Below are positions 12,608 to 25,694 of a stretch of 60,464 nucleotides of DNA, piece after piece (the stretch's first letter is position 1; the number at the start of each line of letters is the position of its first letter). A program made the translations under genes and the position numbers. This DNA is from Xylaria sp. FL1777 (taxonomy: Eukaryota > Ascomycota > Sordariomycetes > Xylariales > Xylariaceae). Under the pieces are notes generated by a model. That model ran no database searches, was not told the origin of the DNA, and worked only from the letters and a program-made list of their open reading frames with translations. Where the stretch lies: contig MU400743.1 in NCBI GenBank assembly GCA_022578965.1, positions 1 to 60,464 of the forward strand, written 5' to 3'.

Positions 12608-13312
12608 ATATATTCATGGTGCAGGGCAAGGGTGTCTGTCCTGTTTGGAATTGCGGCCCACAGTGATGTTCATCTCGGGGAGCTAGATCAGAAAAGCAGA
12701 TTGACACAAGGAGGTATGTAGTGAAGTATAATTATTCGAAGAAATTGAATTGTACAGGGTGGTTGATTTCTGTTCACAATAGCCAGTTAACTAGGTACTT
12801 ATGACAAGCATTGCTTCATTGACACAAGATACCACTAACTTGAGGTGGAATTTAGTGGGCCGAGCTATATGGCGTGAAGTAAACTTAGTATTGTAGTAGT
12901 ACCTAAAGAGCTCTTAAGATTACGTGTAACAGTATCAATAAGTTAATGAATGCCTAGAGATACTGAACTGTGAGAGACATAAGATGCCCGAATGAGCCGT
13001 TTGGGGATTGAAAAGGGGTTTGGTCATAACTTTGCTAAAGGTTCAGAATGCTGATGGTAAATATAGCACCGTTGGAAGAAACGTGTCCAAGGTTATAAAC
13101 ATCACGTTTTCGACTTTTTCTATGTGCATACCACTCGCTAATCTCTTCCCAAGCAAGGAATACTCTGTCAACGTCTAAAACAGAAATTTGATTTACACTC
13201 TAAAATCGCAACTTGGGGCTACTTCACCCCACCGGCAATATCAAAGTTCTCCCCCCTTTGCCACAAACAAAGGAATCATTGGGAGCTTAGTAGTACATAC
13301 AGGAATCGGGGT
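12608..13312. other. Intergenic: glycosylase promoter and CYT1 3' flank
   Basis: No reading frame or RNA gene is recognisable. It should contain the promoter of the minus-strand glycosylase gene (from 12608 upward) and the 3' end of the minus-strand cytochrome c1 gene. Confidence 0.6.
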
Positions 13313-14561
13313 TTAACGACGGGTGGTCGTTTGGGCATGTGGAGGATCGTAAATAACCTTCCTCGACTTGAGCGTCGCCCACTTGTATCTCTTAACCCAT
13401 ACGCTGAGAGCAAACAAGACGCTGGTAACAGCAAGAACCTTCATCCCCATACGCTTCCGGTCGTCCATCTCGGGCTCTGCAGCCCAGTTAAGGAACTCAA
13501 CGACGTCCTTGGCCATTTGAGACGTCGTCGCAGGGGTTTCGTCTTCGTACTCGACTAGACCATCGTAGAGAACACGAGCCATGGCAATGCCAGTGCCGGG
13601 GAAGTAGGGGTTGAAGTTAAGGCCGGCACCAACCTGAGCGCCGGCAGGGGGCTCTTCGGGATAACCAGTCAACAAGCTGAAGACATAATCGCATCCACCG
13701 TGGCGTCCCTTGATGATCAAGCTTAGATCGGGTGGTAAGGCACCGTTGTTGGCAGCACGGGCAGCCTCGTCGTTCTTGTAAGGGGCAGGGATGTAGTCGG
13801 ACAACTTTCCGGGTCGCTTCTCGATCTCGCCCTCATCGTTGGGTTCACTGTCGTACTCGTTCTCCTCGGCCATGGCCTTGGCCTCGTCAACGGTGAGGAT
13901 AGTACCGACAAGTGATCGGTAAGGGATACGGGTCAGAGAGTGGCAGGCCATGCAGACTTCACGATAAACCTGGAAACCTCGGCGGAGGCTGTTGCCATGG
14001 GTGAGAACAAAGCAGATATAATAGGGCAGGGCCGTAGAGGCGACAACTTACGCTTGGTGATCGAAGGTCTTGAACCATTGTTCGTGAACCCAGGGGTATT
14101 TTGTAGGATGAAGACTGGAGACGGCGATTAGCTAGGCACGTCATCTTCGATTGTCGTAATTGCAAGATCAGTGGCATCTTGCCTCGGCTAGAACGCTCGG
14201 TCACAGGGCATCCGGCACTCACCCTTCCTCAGCAGGCGTGGCGGCGTGCGCAGTCGGTCCGTAGAGGTGGTAATACCAGGCGACAGATCCAATGGCGAGG
14301 GCAGTGGAGGCGGCGGCGGCCATGTTAAGCTTCATGGAAGATTCGGTGGAGGCGCCGGAGCTGGACATGGACCGCTACAGACGATGAGAGATTCATTAGC
14401 CTGGATGCGGACGAAGGCGTATTGGCCACGGCCAATCGAGGGAGGCTTCGAGGGTGGTCTGGCTTCGGGGCGGGATTGTGTCATACCTTGGCCACGGCGG
14501 AGGCACCATTCCGGGAGCCATTGAGGATGCGCATCGAGCGCAGAGACGATCTTGCCAACAT
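13313..14561 (-). CDS. CYT1: Cytochrome c1, heme protein of respiratory complex III
   Basis: It carries electrons from the Rieske protein to cytochrome c in the mitochondrial inner membrane. Coding exons, in transcript order, are 14487-14561, 14223-14374, 14052-14114 and 13313-13988, giving 321 residues, close to other fungal cytochromes c1. Residues 1-25 are Arg/Ser-rich without acidic residues, as in a mitochondrial presequence, followed by a sorting hydrophobic stretch at about 44-58. The c-type heme motif CMACH is at 109-113; the distal ligand region [13 protein letters not shown] and the C-terminal membrane anchor ([21 protein letters not shown]) are present. All introns are canonical and junctions restore family sequence (for example [11 protein letters not shown] and [12 protein letters not shown]). 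Two CCAAT boxes, the HAP-complex target, lie upstream. Confidence 0.96.
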
Positions 14562-15568
14562 GTCGGGCAAGGGTCTTGGACCAGCCGGTTGACAAGACAG
14601 ATGGTCGTTGGGGAGGACGGGAGTCGGAGGACGAGTGGTGAGAGCTCGGCCGTGTTGCTTGAGATGGAATTGAAAAAGTGCTCAGTCCTCGAAGCAATTG
14701 GAAATGCCTCCTTCCTATTGGACCATCGGCCAGAAGCTATGGGTCGACATCGGTTGCACGTGACTCGAGCCAATGAATAAGCTACCTTGGTAACAAGAAG
14801 GTACACACCCCTCAGCTCCTCCTACCCGGGATGTCGGAGCATTGCGCTTGGACTTACCGGTCTTGCCCGGTTAACATAACTTGCTACTCTTTGGTCGATC
14901 TAGACTGTTTACCAATAGGTGCTTCAGATAAGGCAGTAGATAGATAAGAAGCTTGGGTAACTGTGAATCCCCCAGTTCAAGAGAACCCATTAAGCTAATA
15001 TATTGCTAATCACAAAGGCGATAATACCTTCGTTCTATCTCCCTATTAAATCCCATGTCCCCTTTGTGGTCCATCTTTTTGGGAGATATTCAATTGGCAT
15101 GAGACATGCACGCCATTTCAACCCTATCTACACCTATCCACTCTACAGCATGTGAGCTGGCTGCGTTGGTCCGATATAACCTCCCCAAGCATCATCGTCA
15201 TGGGCCTTACCTACTGCATCGTAGATATTGCTGTGGTGTTCAGAAACTGTGGGCGAATATTCGCGAGATGATCCAACATTGTCATTTTTCATGACTGGAA
15301 ACGCCCCGAGAAGTGCGCCAGTAGTTGGTCACAGCGATGGAGACCTGCTTCTTCGTGTCCTTTCTGGCTTAGGCCGCAGGAACCTCCTATCTGTTGGAGT
15401 ATGATTGCAGCAGAAAGGACATTTTATGTAAGACTGACGAAGGTAGCCATATAAACTCCACCTACTTCCTCAGTCCCCCCACTTGTTGTCGAGCTGATAG
15501 GCTCGTGGTTCTTGGTTCATATTCCTTACAGTAGCCATGATGGCATGTTTCTCTAGCTCAAGAGATAT
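14562..15568. promoter_or_regulatory. CYT1 upstream region with CCAAT boxes
   Basis: No gene is visible in this 1-kb stretch. ATTGG at 14717-14721 (CCAAT on the gene strand) and CCAAT at 14770-14774 lie about 155 and 210 bp upstream of the CYT1 start. They are candidate HAP2/3/5 sites, a known mode of control for respiratory genes. The far end is the 3' flank of the BTB gene. Confidence 0.5.
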
Positions 15569-16537
15569 TCAAATAGTCCCTTTACGGAGCATAGAGTTGT
15601 TCCTTATGGGAGAAACCTTGCGAGAGCCGAACCTGGACTCGCTGCGATCTGAATCGGACTCGACATACCCGTCTGTCAGTGGGGAGTACGCACAGGGTGA
15701 AGGCGAATGAGCATGCGGGCAACGTCCTTGGCCGACGGTTGACCTGTGGGTGTGGAATGAGCATTGGCGATATCCAAACTGGCGCTCCTCGTTCCTTAGG
15801 TGGTTTGATGGTAGCCGAAGTTGGGGATTCTTGAAGTCGACATCCAGTTTGCTCGCGGCAACTTTGTGTAGATGGCTGTCATATTCTTCCCTTAGGCCAG
15901 CACATTCGCCAAACATTGTCTCTAGCACACCTCCTGCTTCCTCGTCGCCCATTCCCCAGGCTATCATGGCCACGATCCACCTACGAAGGCTACGGAGACA
16001 ATAGCTCGTTTCGGGATCGCATTCGGTATAGACAAATTTGACGAGTTCGATATCGATCTCCCAGTTGCAGCGTAGGTAAAGGTCTTGCAGGGCATCCATC
16101 GCTACATCTTGCAACGCGGCTTCACCGATGCTAGCGGCAAATAGTTGCAGGTTGACTAGATCCCAGTGTAAATCATCGCACGACTCATCCGACTCGGCCT
16201 TGTCGATGAATGTGTTGAGACTCTTTCGCTCGGAGAGCCAGTATTCGAAGAGCCTGAACATGTCGGGACATTGACCGTCTAATCGGAGGATGAGGTAGGT
16301 CTGACCACGGTGAAGGTCGAGCTGCGTGCGGAAATAATCGCATGAAGCTAGGAGCCGTCTTGGGATCAAAAACTCATCGCGCTTTGGGCCAACCACGACT
16401 TTGATGATGTCCGAGTCGCCCATTCTGTCTCCCCCAACACTTGTAAGATGGTTGATGAAAACTCGGGTTTGATGTGCGACTACTTACGAGCTCAGCGTTA
16501 CGGAACCTCCCTTCTCAACCGACGTATTTTTTGCCAT
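15569..16537 (-). CDS. BTB/POZ-like domain protein
   Basis: Two exons, 16488-16537 and 15569-16424, joined by a 63-bp canonical intron (GTAAGT...ACAG), give 301 residues. The alternative is a single-exon start at 16423 (284 residues), which would still contain the whole domain. Residues about 20-65 read like a fungal BTB core (DIIKVVVGPKRDEFLIPRRLLASCDYFRTQL), where the region corresponding to I-H-K-x-x-L-x-x-x-S-x-x-F is recognisable; the following helices and the C-terminal third are less conserved, and the tail is Ser/Arg-rich. Such proteins usually mediate protein-protein contacts, sometimes as Cullin-3 adaptors, but no partner can be inferred here. Confidence 0.75.
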
Positions 16538-18448
16538 CTTTCCAATTCTGTCACTTGATTGCTTAAGGGCACTCGGCATTGAAGTTGAACGGCAATATTG
16601 CACTTGACTAGGTGATTCGTGTTGCTAATGATGGGAGAGTATGGAGCTCAAGTTACGAAGTTTTAATTCAATACCAGTCGGAGATGAAAGGTTGAGAGGT
16701 TGATGTAGCTATGGTAGCTATGGTATTTCGACCCAGACCTATAGCGATACCCCTGAATGGGAATGCTATCCTGTTTTGAGTGTGTCATCCGCAACGCCGT
16801 TGATAGAAAACGCCATAGTGAGGCTAGGCATCTGCAGCGCTCTCCCTCGGCAATCGAGGAAGCTCAGCAAATCTCAGAGCTCCCCCTGCAGCTACCTACT
16901 TAAGCGACTCCTTACGATCCGCTCAGAATATGGGACGAAACGACAAAGGCGCAGCAAGAAACACCTGGGGGCACGGGAGAGTATAAGCCGTGACAGCACC
17001 CCTGCCGTTTGAGGCTGGTGTAGCTGTATCATGGCTATGGTTGAAACGCTCGACAGCTGCAGGGCCCTTGCGGATGGATCTCGGAGCCAACACCCAACCC
17101 AGACCCAAAACCCTAAACCCCAAAGCCCCCAATTTAATAGTATAGCTTCTCCCAGTCAGATACGAGCTCCTCAATCTTATCACAAAAAAGATGGGGGAAA
17201 ACCCTGATGTTCCGTGCATTGACAACTCGCTTATATGCTTGGGATCGTAACCAACCTATCGAGTAGAGCACAGACTTCGTCCATCCTCGATTCTTTCCGC
17301 CTCGGCCGGCAACGGTGTCATGGCAGCTCTACCTACGCATATATACTACTACGTCGGCATTCCCGATACTGCTCCGGATCCCGTCCGGGACAGACTAATG
17401 TTGTAGCCTTACTGAGCGCACTACCTATCAGATTGTGTCTCTGCTGTGAAAGCGAAAAAAAGGCTTGGGATGCCGGTATACTGACGCATGATGTAAGTAA
17501 GGCTGCAGAGATTAGCAATCAGCACGCATCAAGAGTGTCGATTATCGCAGGGCACCATTTTCCTATTCGGGGGTTGATCGGAATACCTACCTAACCCCTC
17601 TTTTACTTTTTCTAGCTCTTCCCGCTTACTAAATCCTTCTATACTACACTAAACATCACTAGACGGTTAAGTCGGTACAGTACTGAGACAAACATGGGGA
17701 AAAGATGTGTGGTGAGATTCTCGAGGCTGGAAGGAAACAGTTACATACTGGTGCATGCACGTAAGGTCGTATTAGAATATAACATGTAGGTAGAGTGAGT
17801 AGTTACACTGAGATATGAGATACCTATGTTTCTTTCAAAATCAAATCACCGCTCGCTACCTAACATGTGTACTGCTTATTAATTCTTAGCTGATCGAAAA
17901 TACCATTTGAGTTGCTACTATTGGCCGTCATTATTAAAAAGTCTCGTTGTTGTTGGTATCTAGCTTTTGTACTTGCCTAGGTAGCTGGTGAAAGTGGGTG
18001 CATCATAGTTACCTCGACACCGAATTTTGGCGATATTCTGGAGATTTCTCTGGAGAATGGAGAGTTCGGAAAGGCGAACAAAGGCCGCCCAATGGAGCTT
18101 CCTTATCGGGTCCACCACAAGCGGGTCAACATTACGCCATAGGTTGATGCAACATTTCTATGCCAGTTGCTTATTCATAGGTTTGACAGTCATGACAGAC
18201 ACAATTCTCGTACAACCGTTTTTTGGGTCTCACCCTTGAAGATGGTGTTGTATATAAAAGAAACGCTGGGAACTGGTTCTCGTCCGACCTTGGAGATGCA
18301 TTGTAAAATAACATAGGTCTTGTTCCCATCACAAGCTTAATAATAGATTCTTATAAATAAACGAGCACGTCTCCTATCCTCAGTTTTATCTCATCTCATC
18401 TCAGCCTTGTGTGACTTCCCCACAAAGAGACAGACGGCAAACGGAACC
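16538..18448. promoter_or_regulatory. Long divergent intergenic region
   Basis: This 1.9-kb region separates the BTB gene (minus) from the ene-reductase gene (plus), so it holds both promoters. Only short, non-conserved frames occur. The segment 17085-17133 is C/A-rich, with one CCCTAAA that resembles fungal telomere repeat but is not tandem. No RNA gene was recognised. Confidence 0.55.
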
Positions 18449-20076
<1,628 letters not shown>

Positions 20077-20584
20077 AGTCGGGGGAATACAAAGAGTCGC
20101 GGGATCATACAGGTAAAGAGGGCATGATTACACGAGGATAACTCGAATATGAAGACCATGACTATTTAAGCATAAGCATCACTGAGGTTGCGTTTACGAG
20201 GCGAAGGGGAGTACTGGGGAAAGGGGTTGTTGAGTGGCGCATGGTTAGGCGTGAGGGTCGGCATCACTGTGTTATCGTTTTATAAACGGTGGACAACAAC
20301 TAACTAGATAGATTATACACACACAAGTCTCAATTTCACATTAGTCAGGGCATGCCATTCTTTCGACTGCTATCTACTTCGCGCTATATTCATTGCACCA
20401 TATGTGCCACCTATTACAACATATTTAACCATGATGTACAAACACTCAACAGCCATGCGAGGCGATCAGTACTGCGCAGCCGGCCAATCGACGCGACGCA
20501 CAACCAGCCTTTCTTCTCCTGTCACTTTTCTTGCGTTTCTGGGTTGGTCGAGGAAGAAAACAGGGAGAAAGGCCAAGGGAACCG
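20077..20584. other. Intergenic, convergent 3' ends
   Basis: This is the 3' flank of the ene-reductase gene and of the small cysteine-rich gene on the other strand. No further gene is supported. Confidence 0.6.
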
Positions 20585-20859
20585 TCATTTCGCCTTTGGC
20601 GGATACTCCTTGCCGCCCTGCACGTACTTAGGCTCGCAGGTGCACAGCTGGTCGGCGGGCACCGAGTCTAAGACCATCGAGACGTGGCTGCCGCAGCCTT
20701 GCCATGCGGTTTTACCTTTATGAACAAGTCAGTATGGCTGCGACACGGAGAACAACGACTTTGGTGGAACCCGACAACATCCTATCTGGCTATCTTTTCG
20801 GATGAAAACAGGTAAGGGGAAGACATACCGCATTCGCTGCACGTAGCTTTCATACACAT
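20585..20859 (-). CDS. Small cysteine-rich protein, 53 residues, fungal family of unknown function
   Basis: Exons 20829-20859 and 20585-20715 are joined by a 113-bp intron (GTATGT...AAAG) and encode 53 residues. The protein has six cysteines in three pairs: MCMKATCSEC at 1-10, GCGSH at 17-21 and LCTCEP at 34-39, which looks like a small zinc-binding fold. No signal peptide is present, so it is not a typical secreted effector. I recall proteins with the same N-terminal MCMKxTCxxC and WxGCGxH pattern in many filamentous fungi, all annotated as hypothetical. Splicing restores the Cys-Gly-Lys junction exactly; without the intron the frame stops. Function unknown. Confidence 0.75.
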
Positions 20860-21485
20860 GTTGATGAGGCGAGGTAAAAAATTTTTCTATCTTTCTTAGC
20901 TTCTCCTCTCGGATGTATTGAAGTTCCAAGTGATATATATAATATATGTGTGACTGTGGAATTGCGGAGTTTTACCAACCGTGTTGATAGAAAAACCACG
21001 CGGTAAAGAAAAAAAAAATTAGGAAAAAATCCCACGAGGGTGTGGAGAAAGATTCTATCTTTTATATAGCTACAGCAGATAGCCGGTTGGTTCCCCGATA
21101 TGTGGTAAGTAAGTAGTTCGCCGATGAGTTGGCGGCGTAGTTGAATGCCGAAAGGGAGAGAGAGAGGTCTAGCGTGGATAGCCGGCTCGGCGATGGTGAG
21201 TGATCGCCGAATACCACTATACTGGCTATCTAGTGTATCGCCGTCCTCAGGAGGTAGGTAGCTCATAGTGCTAAACAAGCTGCTTATACATCCTCTGTGA
21301 TGTATCTATATAATTCGACTCATATGTACATAAGTAAGTAGTTGACAGTTCATTTCGCAACTCCCTATCATCCACTACTAAGTACATATATACCACCATC
21401 ATCGTCGTCATCATCATCATCATCACATATGCCAGCGCTTAACGAACGATTTAACCCAGCGACAAAAACTAGACACCTCCATAGA
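20860..21485. other. Intergenic with an ATC/CAT trinucleotide repeat
   Basis: No gene is visible. A short CAT/ATC trinucleotide run lies at about 21398-21427. The region should carry the promoter of the cysteine-rich gene and the 3' flank of the pyroglutamyl peptidase gene. Confidence 0.6.
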
Positions 21486-22553
21486 TCAAGTCTCCCTTTC
21501 CAACTCGCTTTCCACAATGGATCTGATCAAAGTCAAGACCAGCTCGACCCCACGCTTCAAAGAATCGGCATCCGAATGGAGCGGGACGTGAAAGAAGACG
21601 ACCTTCTTGGGCCGCTGCTGCTTCCACAGGTGAGCCAGACTCGAGAAGTAGGTGAAGTCGCACAGATAGTGTCCCGCGTCCTCCGAGAGCCTCAGGTCCA
21701 GATTCTTCTACGAGGCAAGCGCGCACGTCAGTTTCTTCATGACCCAAGTGTATAAAATCACGAATAACCCCCCCCCCCTCCCCGGCAGAAACTGGTACTT
21801 ACCGGACTGCGCCCGACCCATCTCCGATGGACGTCGTCGATGTTGAAGTCGGTAAGCAGCTCATGCGGCACGCCGTGCCAGATCCAGCGCTCGCCGAGCT
21901 CGGCGTGGCGTTTCTCGTCCTCGAGGGGCATGCCGTCGACGTCCGGGGTGCCGTAGCCATCGCGGTGCCCGCGCCTCTCAATGGAGTACACGAGCTGCGG
22001 CCCCGCCATGCCTACGTGTATGGCGTAGTCGATCTTGCGTTCGGTGATGCCGTCGTCGTCCTCGTTCCAGAGCTTGGGAACGAGGTCCCGGGCGTACTCG
22101 TAGTTCACGCGGATCGGGGCCGGGAGCTTGAGGATGCGGACGGGCGGCAGGGCCGTCGCGGATCGACGGGCTGCTGCTGCCGCTGCGGCATCTTTAACGC
22201 GGTCTGCGGGGAGGTAATCGGGGAGACGCGAGGCGATCTCCCATGACGGGTTCACTGGATACGCCTCCTTGAAGGGCTATATATACACACGTAGAGCTCG
22301 CTCCCATTAGTCTGTCCGTGGCACACACACGTACACACACACAAGTCAAAATGAACGGACTACGAAAAGAGAGAAGGGGGAAAAAAGGACAAAAAGACAA
22401 GAAAACACTCCGTTGTAAAAGAATAATGACATCATGAAGGCGGCGGTCGAGAGGTGCTGTGAATATATAAGAGTATCTATATATATGACTTACCCCAAAC
22501 CCAGTGACCAACACAGCCAGCTCCTTCTCCTGCGTAGCCTCAAGAGAACCCAT
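21486..22553 (-). CDS. Pyroglutamyl-peptidase I family (C15) cysteine peptidase
   Basis: Exons 22494-22553, 21803-22276 and 21486-21707 (all phase 0) give 251 residues. The family removes N-terminal pyroglutamate from peptides in the cytosol. The N-terminus VLVTGFG/PFKEAYPVNPSWEIA spans the first intron, which is how that intron was recognised. GMAGPQLVYSIERRGHRDGY holds the region of the catalytic glutamate; EDAGHYLCDFTYF carries the nucleophile Cys, and KKVVFFHVPL the catalytic His, so the triad looks complete. The first intron is long (217 bp) and contains a CA/GT microsatellite (about 22321-22344); the second contains an 11-C run at 21768-21778. Fungal members like this one form a diverged branch, so the exact substrate is uncertain. 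Confidence 0.9.
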
Positions 22554-23732
22554 CGACCACGGATCTGGTTCTAGCTATGGGGTGTTCGAAATAAGTTTAG
22601 GCCAGCTCACTATGAAACAGTGGACGTGAGAAAAGCTTCTTCAAGATTGTCCTTTGTCTTATATCAGCACGCTACTTTGAGACAGATTTTGAGGAAGAGG
22701 GGGCGGGGCTTCAGTAAGCCTTTTCCGCCTATCTATTCCCCGAGTTGGGCTCGGGGAAATTTTGTTGCTTTTGGACTCGATGTTGTACACTTTCTCCAAC
22801 TGAGAGTAACCATTCCGGTATTTTAGTGCCTCTCAAAGCCTAGCTACTACTAACTAATACAACTAAGATTACCTGGCTGTATATACTGCTGGGCCTGTTC
22901 CAAGAGCAACCTAATTCGCAGTGGCAGAAAAGTCGTCGCGCGAGTAATGTCGATCTTACCAGACCATCGAGGCAACAGTACCAAACTAATATCCTCATAG
23001 GAACATATACCTAAAATAACGTGGACTGGACCCGAAAGACTCTCATCAAAATTTCTGGTATTTATCGATTTTCTATCGAACTATGTCTGTACCATATCTG
23101 GACCACATGAATAGCTGGTCGCTCCTGCAGTTATGTCATCATATCATCAACTTAGACTTTTGTATCCACAAGACCAAAACGCCGAGCTCTATCTTAAGCC
23201 AAAGCTAGCACTGCTACATGGTTGGTGCAAGATCTGAGTGACGTCGTAACTGTGATCCGAATCCTTCAGAACCCTTCAAAATCCTCCGTCAATTCATAAA
23301 TCGTTCGTGCCATTCGTGATGCTCGTGATAACAACGCGACTAAAAAAGAGAAAAAAAGGTAAAGTAAAAAGAAAGTTATGCGTGGTGCTGGCAGTGTCGA
23401 GTCTGCAAAACGATACTATGTGAGTAGGTGCAGAGCAAATTATTTCCATGGTAAAAATGTCGCCTCGAGAGATGAGATGTAAACAGTGCAAGCCGGGCGC
23501 GGGCCGTACGAGCTACATATCTTCATCATCCTAGGTACGATGTGATAGGTTCAGCATTGAGGATAAACCCAGCAGTGTACAGTGCGCCCTGTGTGATGCT
23601 TTGTGATGCCCATGGAGCTACGTCGGCACGTCGTTAGCGTCGTAAAAGATATCATGAAGGAAATCGGATGTAGGTGTACAATGTGTTAAATAGGTGGCGA
23701 TTCAGGCTATCAGGTGGAGGAGCCATAGCACA
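22554..23732. other. Intergenic, no gene recognised
   Basis: It holds the promoter of the pyroglutamyl-peptidase gene and the 3' flank of the following minus-strand gene. Only short unconserved frames occur on both strands. Confidence 0.6.
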
Positions 23733-25694
23733 TCACATCGGTGATTGCGAACGCCGCCGATCAGTACCACGGTTACGTAGCTCCTTAAGCCGTTGGTCAA
23801 GGTAAGCCAGCCGTGAAGCAAGGCTTGATCGGGCGGGCGTTGGCGTATCTGCGATTGGCTGCGGTGCTGGTTGAACCGTTGCGAAAGGTTTGCGCAGTGC
23901 CGCTAGGCTAAAGTTGCTGGCTGAGCTGAGCCTATTGGGAAAGCTATGACTAGAACTTGCTGCAGAAAACGGAGAACCTAAGCGAGGCGGACGTGACGGT
24001 GATGTCTTGGATGACACGCTAGAGACTACGAATGGTCTACTTGCGGTATCTTGGGTCTCTATCAAATCTGTAGATGTAACTTCGAAGGGAGTTTTCTGAG
24101 GAAGCCTATCACTAGTCGTGGAGTGTTCTGATGGGCTATGTATAGCTTGGTTGTCCATATTAAGGGGTGGTACAGAAGTCTCCGCATTGCGCGAACTTTC
24201 TCTGAAGAAGGCAGCTGCCAAGCTCGGTCGCTTCCAAGGCTTCTCTTCATGACCCTTGATAGATCTACGTTTCTGCGTACCAGACCGTGATCTAGTGAGG
24301 CGAGCAGGCGACTTCAAGAGCCTGCGGGGCCCTACGGTGTTTGATTGCTTGGGTAAGGTAATCTGAGCTGCAATAGACGAGGAAGAACTAGGCCCATAAC
24401 TCTTAGCTAGAAACGGAGAGCCCAGCCGAACTGAGCTGTGTTGAGGAGTATTCGCGTTTGTCTCCGGAAAAGGTTCTTCAAGGGCCCGGGTCTTTACTGG
24501 CGTTTTGACAATTCGCTCCTGTTGGTGAGATTCATATGACAATGCCACTTCAGATTCATATGTTAGTATAGGCGGCAGTTGAGAGCTGGTAAGTTGAGCA
24601 AGGGGTCCGTGAGGTTGCATCGTGTCAGAAGTGCTCATTGCCAACGACATGGCCATATCCTGAGCAGAGAAAACTGATGGTGACCGAGCTGGTGTCGAAC
24701 GGCGATTCCAACGGCGATTGGCAGTCTTATTGAAGGGCGTAGGACTCCGTGATAGATATCGGCCGGGTTTGTTCGTAGCTTTAATCTTACACAGTTCTCG
24801 CAGATGAGCCCGAGTAGCGCCTCCTGTATGAGGCCACCGGATGTAGGTTTTTGATGACTCTATTGTGGGGGTACTGCTTCTACTCCTCGATTCATTGGCG
24901 AGTTGAGGCTTAGATCCTTTCCAGCTTCGTTGCGCTTGTCGCGCTACACGTGCGCACACTCCGTGAGGCGGTATGCAGCTCTTGCCAAGGCGGATAGGAG
25001 TGACACGAGGATCTGAGAGATATAACATGTAGGTTGCCCATAAGTGTGAGCTCATGGCTCTCGTCCAGGGCGCTTTTCGAGGCTTATCCTGCCCTAGATG
25101 AAGTAGTGCATTTTCTGATTCAGTCTTCTGGGGGAACTCGGTAGCCTCCAAGTCTGGGCTTATACAACTTGCGTCAGTTGCATTGGAATAGAGACTAAAT
25201 AAGGAAGTGCTTGTTTGGGTTGAAAATGCGGTTGAGGGCCTGCTAGACTCATAATCGGGGCTCGATTCCATATCAGAATCGCTCCATGGTGAATCACAGT
25301 ACCAATCTGGGTACTTATTTGGCGCCAAGGTCGGCGCAAACTCGATCGCTGGAGTTTGGGGAGGCGAAAACTTCCTTGGGGTCGGACGTTGACAGTCATC
25401 TATCTCGTCGAAATCCTCCACGTGGAGCTCCGGTAACGTATCCATCATCTCTTGATCTACATCCTCAACACTTGGAATTGGCACATCGGCAGCAGCAATT
25501 GATGCAAGAAACTGTTGAGTAGGGGCGTTAAGCTGAGATACATGGCGTCTCTTAAGCCTCAAGCGTGGCCGGGGTGGTGGGAGCGACTGTTCGTCTGCAT
25601 CAGACATCAGAGGCTCGGGGGTCTTTGGTCCGGAATCAACAGAATACCGAAAACCATTCGACAAATTAGTCGGGGCGGGTAGCTGTGAAGCCAT
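23733..25694 (-). CDS. Conserved fungal protein of unknown function, 653 residues
   Basis: A single exon from ATG at 25694 to the stop at 23733. Most of the chain is Ser/Pro/Thr-rich and basic, likely disordered and nuclear. A folded-looking module at about residues 208-300 reads KAPWTRAMSSHLWATYMLYL, then a VTPIRLG...IPPHGVCARVARQAQRSWKG segment, then a T-G-G-A-T-R-x-x-L-R-E-L-C-K motif. I recall the same W-T-x-x-M-x-x-H-L-W-x-T-Y-x-x-Y-L pattern, with the G-V-C-x-R-V-A-R-x-A-x-x-x-W-K-G follow-up, in uncharacterised proteins of many ascomycetes; it resembles a small helical DNA-binding fold, but that is inference. Repeated RLGSPF motifs occur in the C-terminal half. A non-ATG start four codons upstream is unnecessary. 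Confidence 0.75.
   Translation of the reverse strand: MASQLPAPTNLSNGFRYSVDSGPKTPEPLMSDADEQSLPPPRPRLRLKRRHVSQLNAPTQQFLASIAAADVPIPSVEDVDQEMMDTLPELHVEDFDEIDDCQRPTPRKFSPPQTPAIEFAPTLAPNKYPDWYCDSPWSDSDMESSPDYESSRPSTAFSTQTSTSLFSLYSNATDASCISPDLEATEFPQKTESENALLHLGQDKPRKAPWTRAMSSHLWATYMLYLSDPRVTPIRLGKSCIPPHGVCARVARQAQRSWKGSKPQLANESRSRSSTPTIESSKTYIRWPHTGGATRAHLRELCKIKATNKPGRYLSRSPTPFNKTANRRWNRRSTPARSPSVFSAQDMAMSLAMSTSDTMQPHGPLAQLTSSQLPPILTYESEVALSYESHQQERIVKTPVKTRALEEPFPETNANTPQHSSVRLGSPFLAKSYGPSSSSSIAAQITLPKQSNTVGPRRLLKSPARLTRSRSGTQKRRSIKGHEEKPWKRPSLAAAFFRESSRNAETSVPPLNMDNQAIHSPSEHSTTSDRLPQKTPFEVTSTDLIETQDTASRPFVVSSVSSKTSPSRPPRLGSPFSAASSSHSFPNRLSSASNFSLAALRKPFATVQPAPQPIADTPTPARSSLASRLAYLDQRLKELRNRGTDRRRSQSPM

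Noticed and set aside
17085..17133. Telomere-like CCCTAAA sequence within a C/A-rich stretch
   Set aside because: Only one true repeat unit is present and the rest is degenerate C/A-rich DNA; no tandem array, so no interstitial telomere is claimed.
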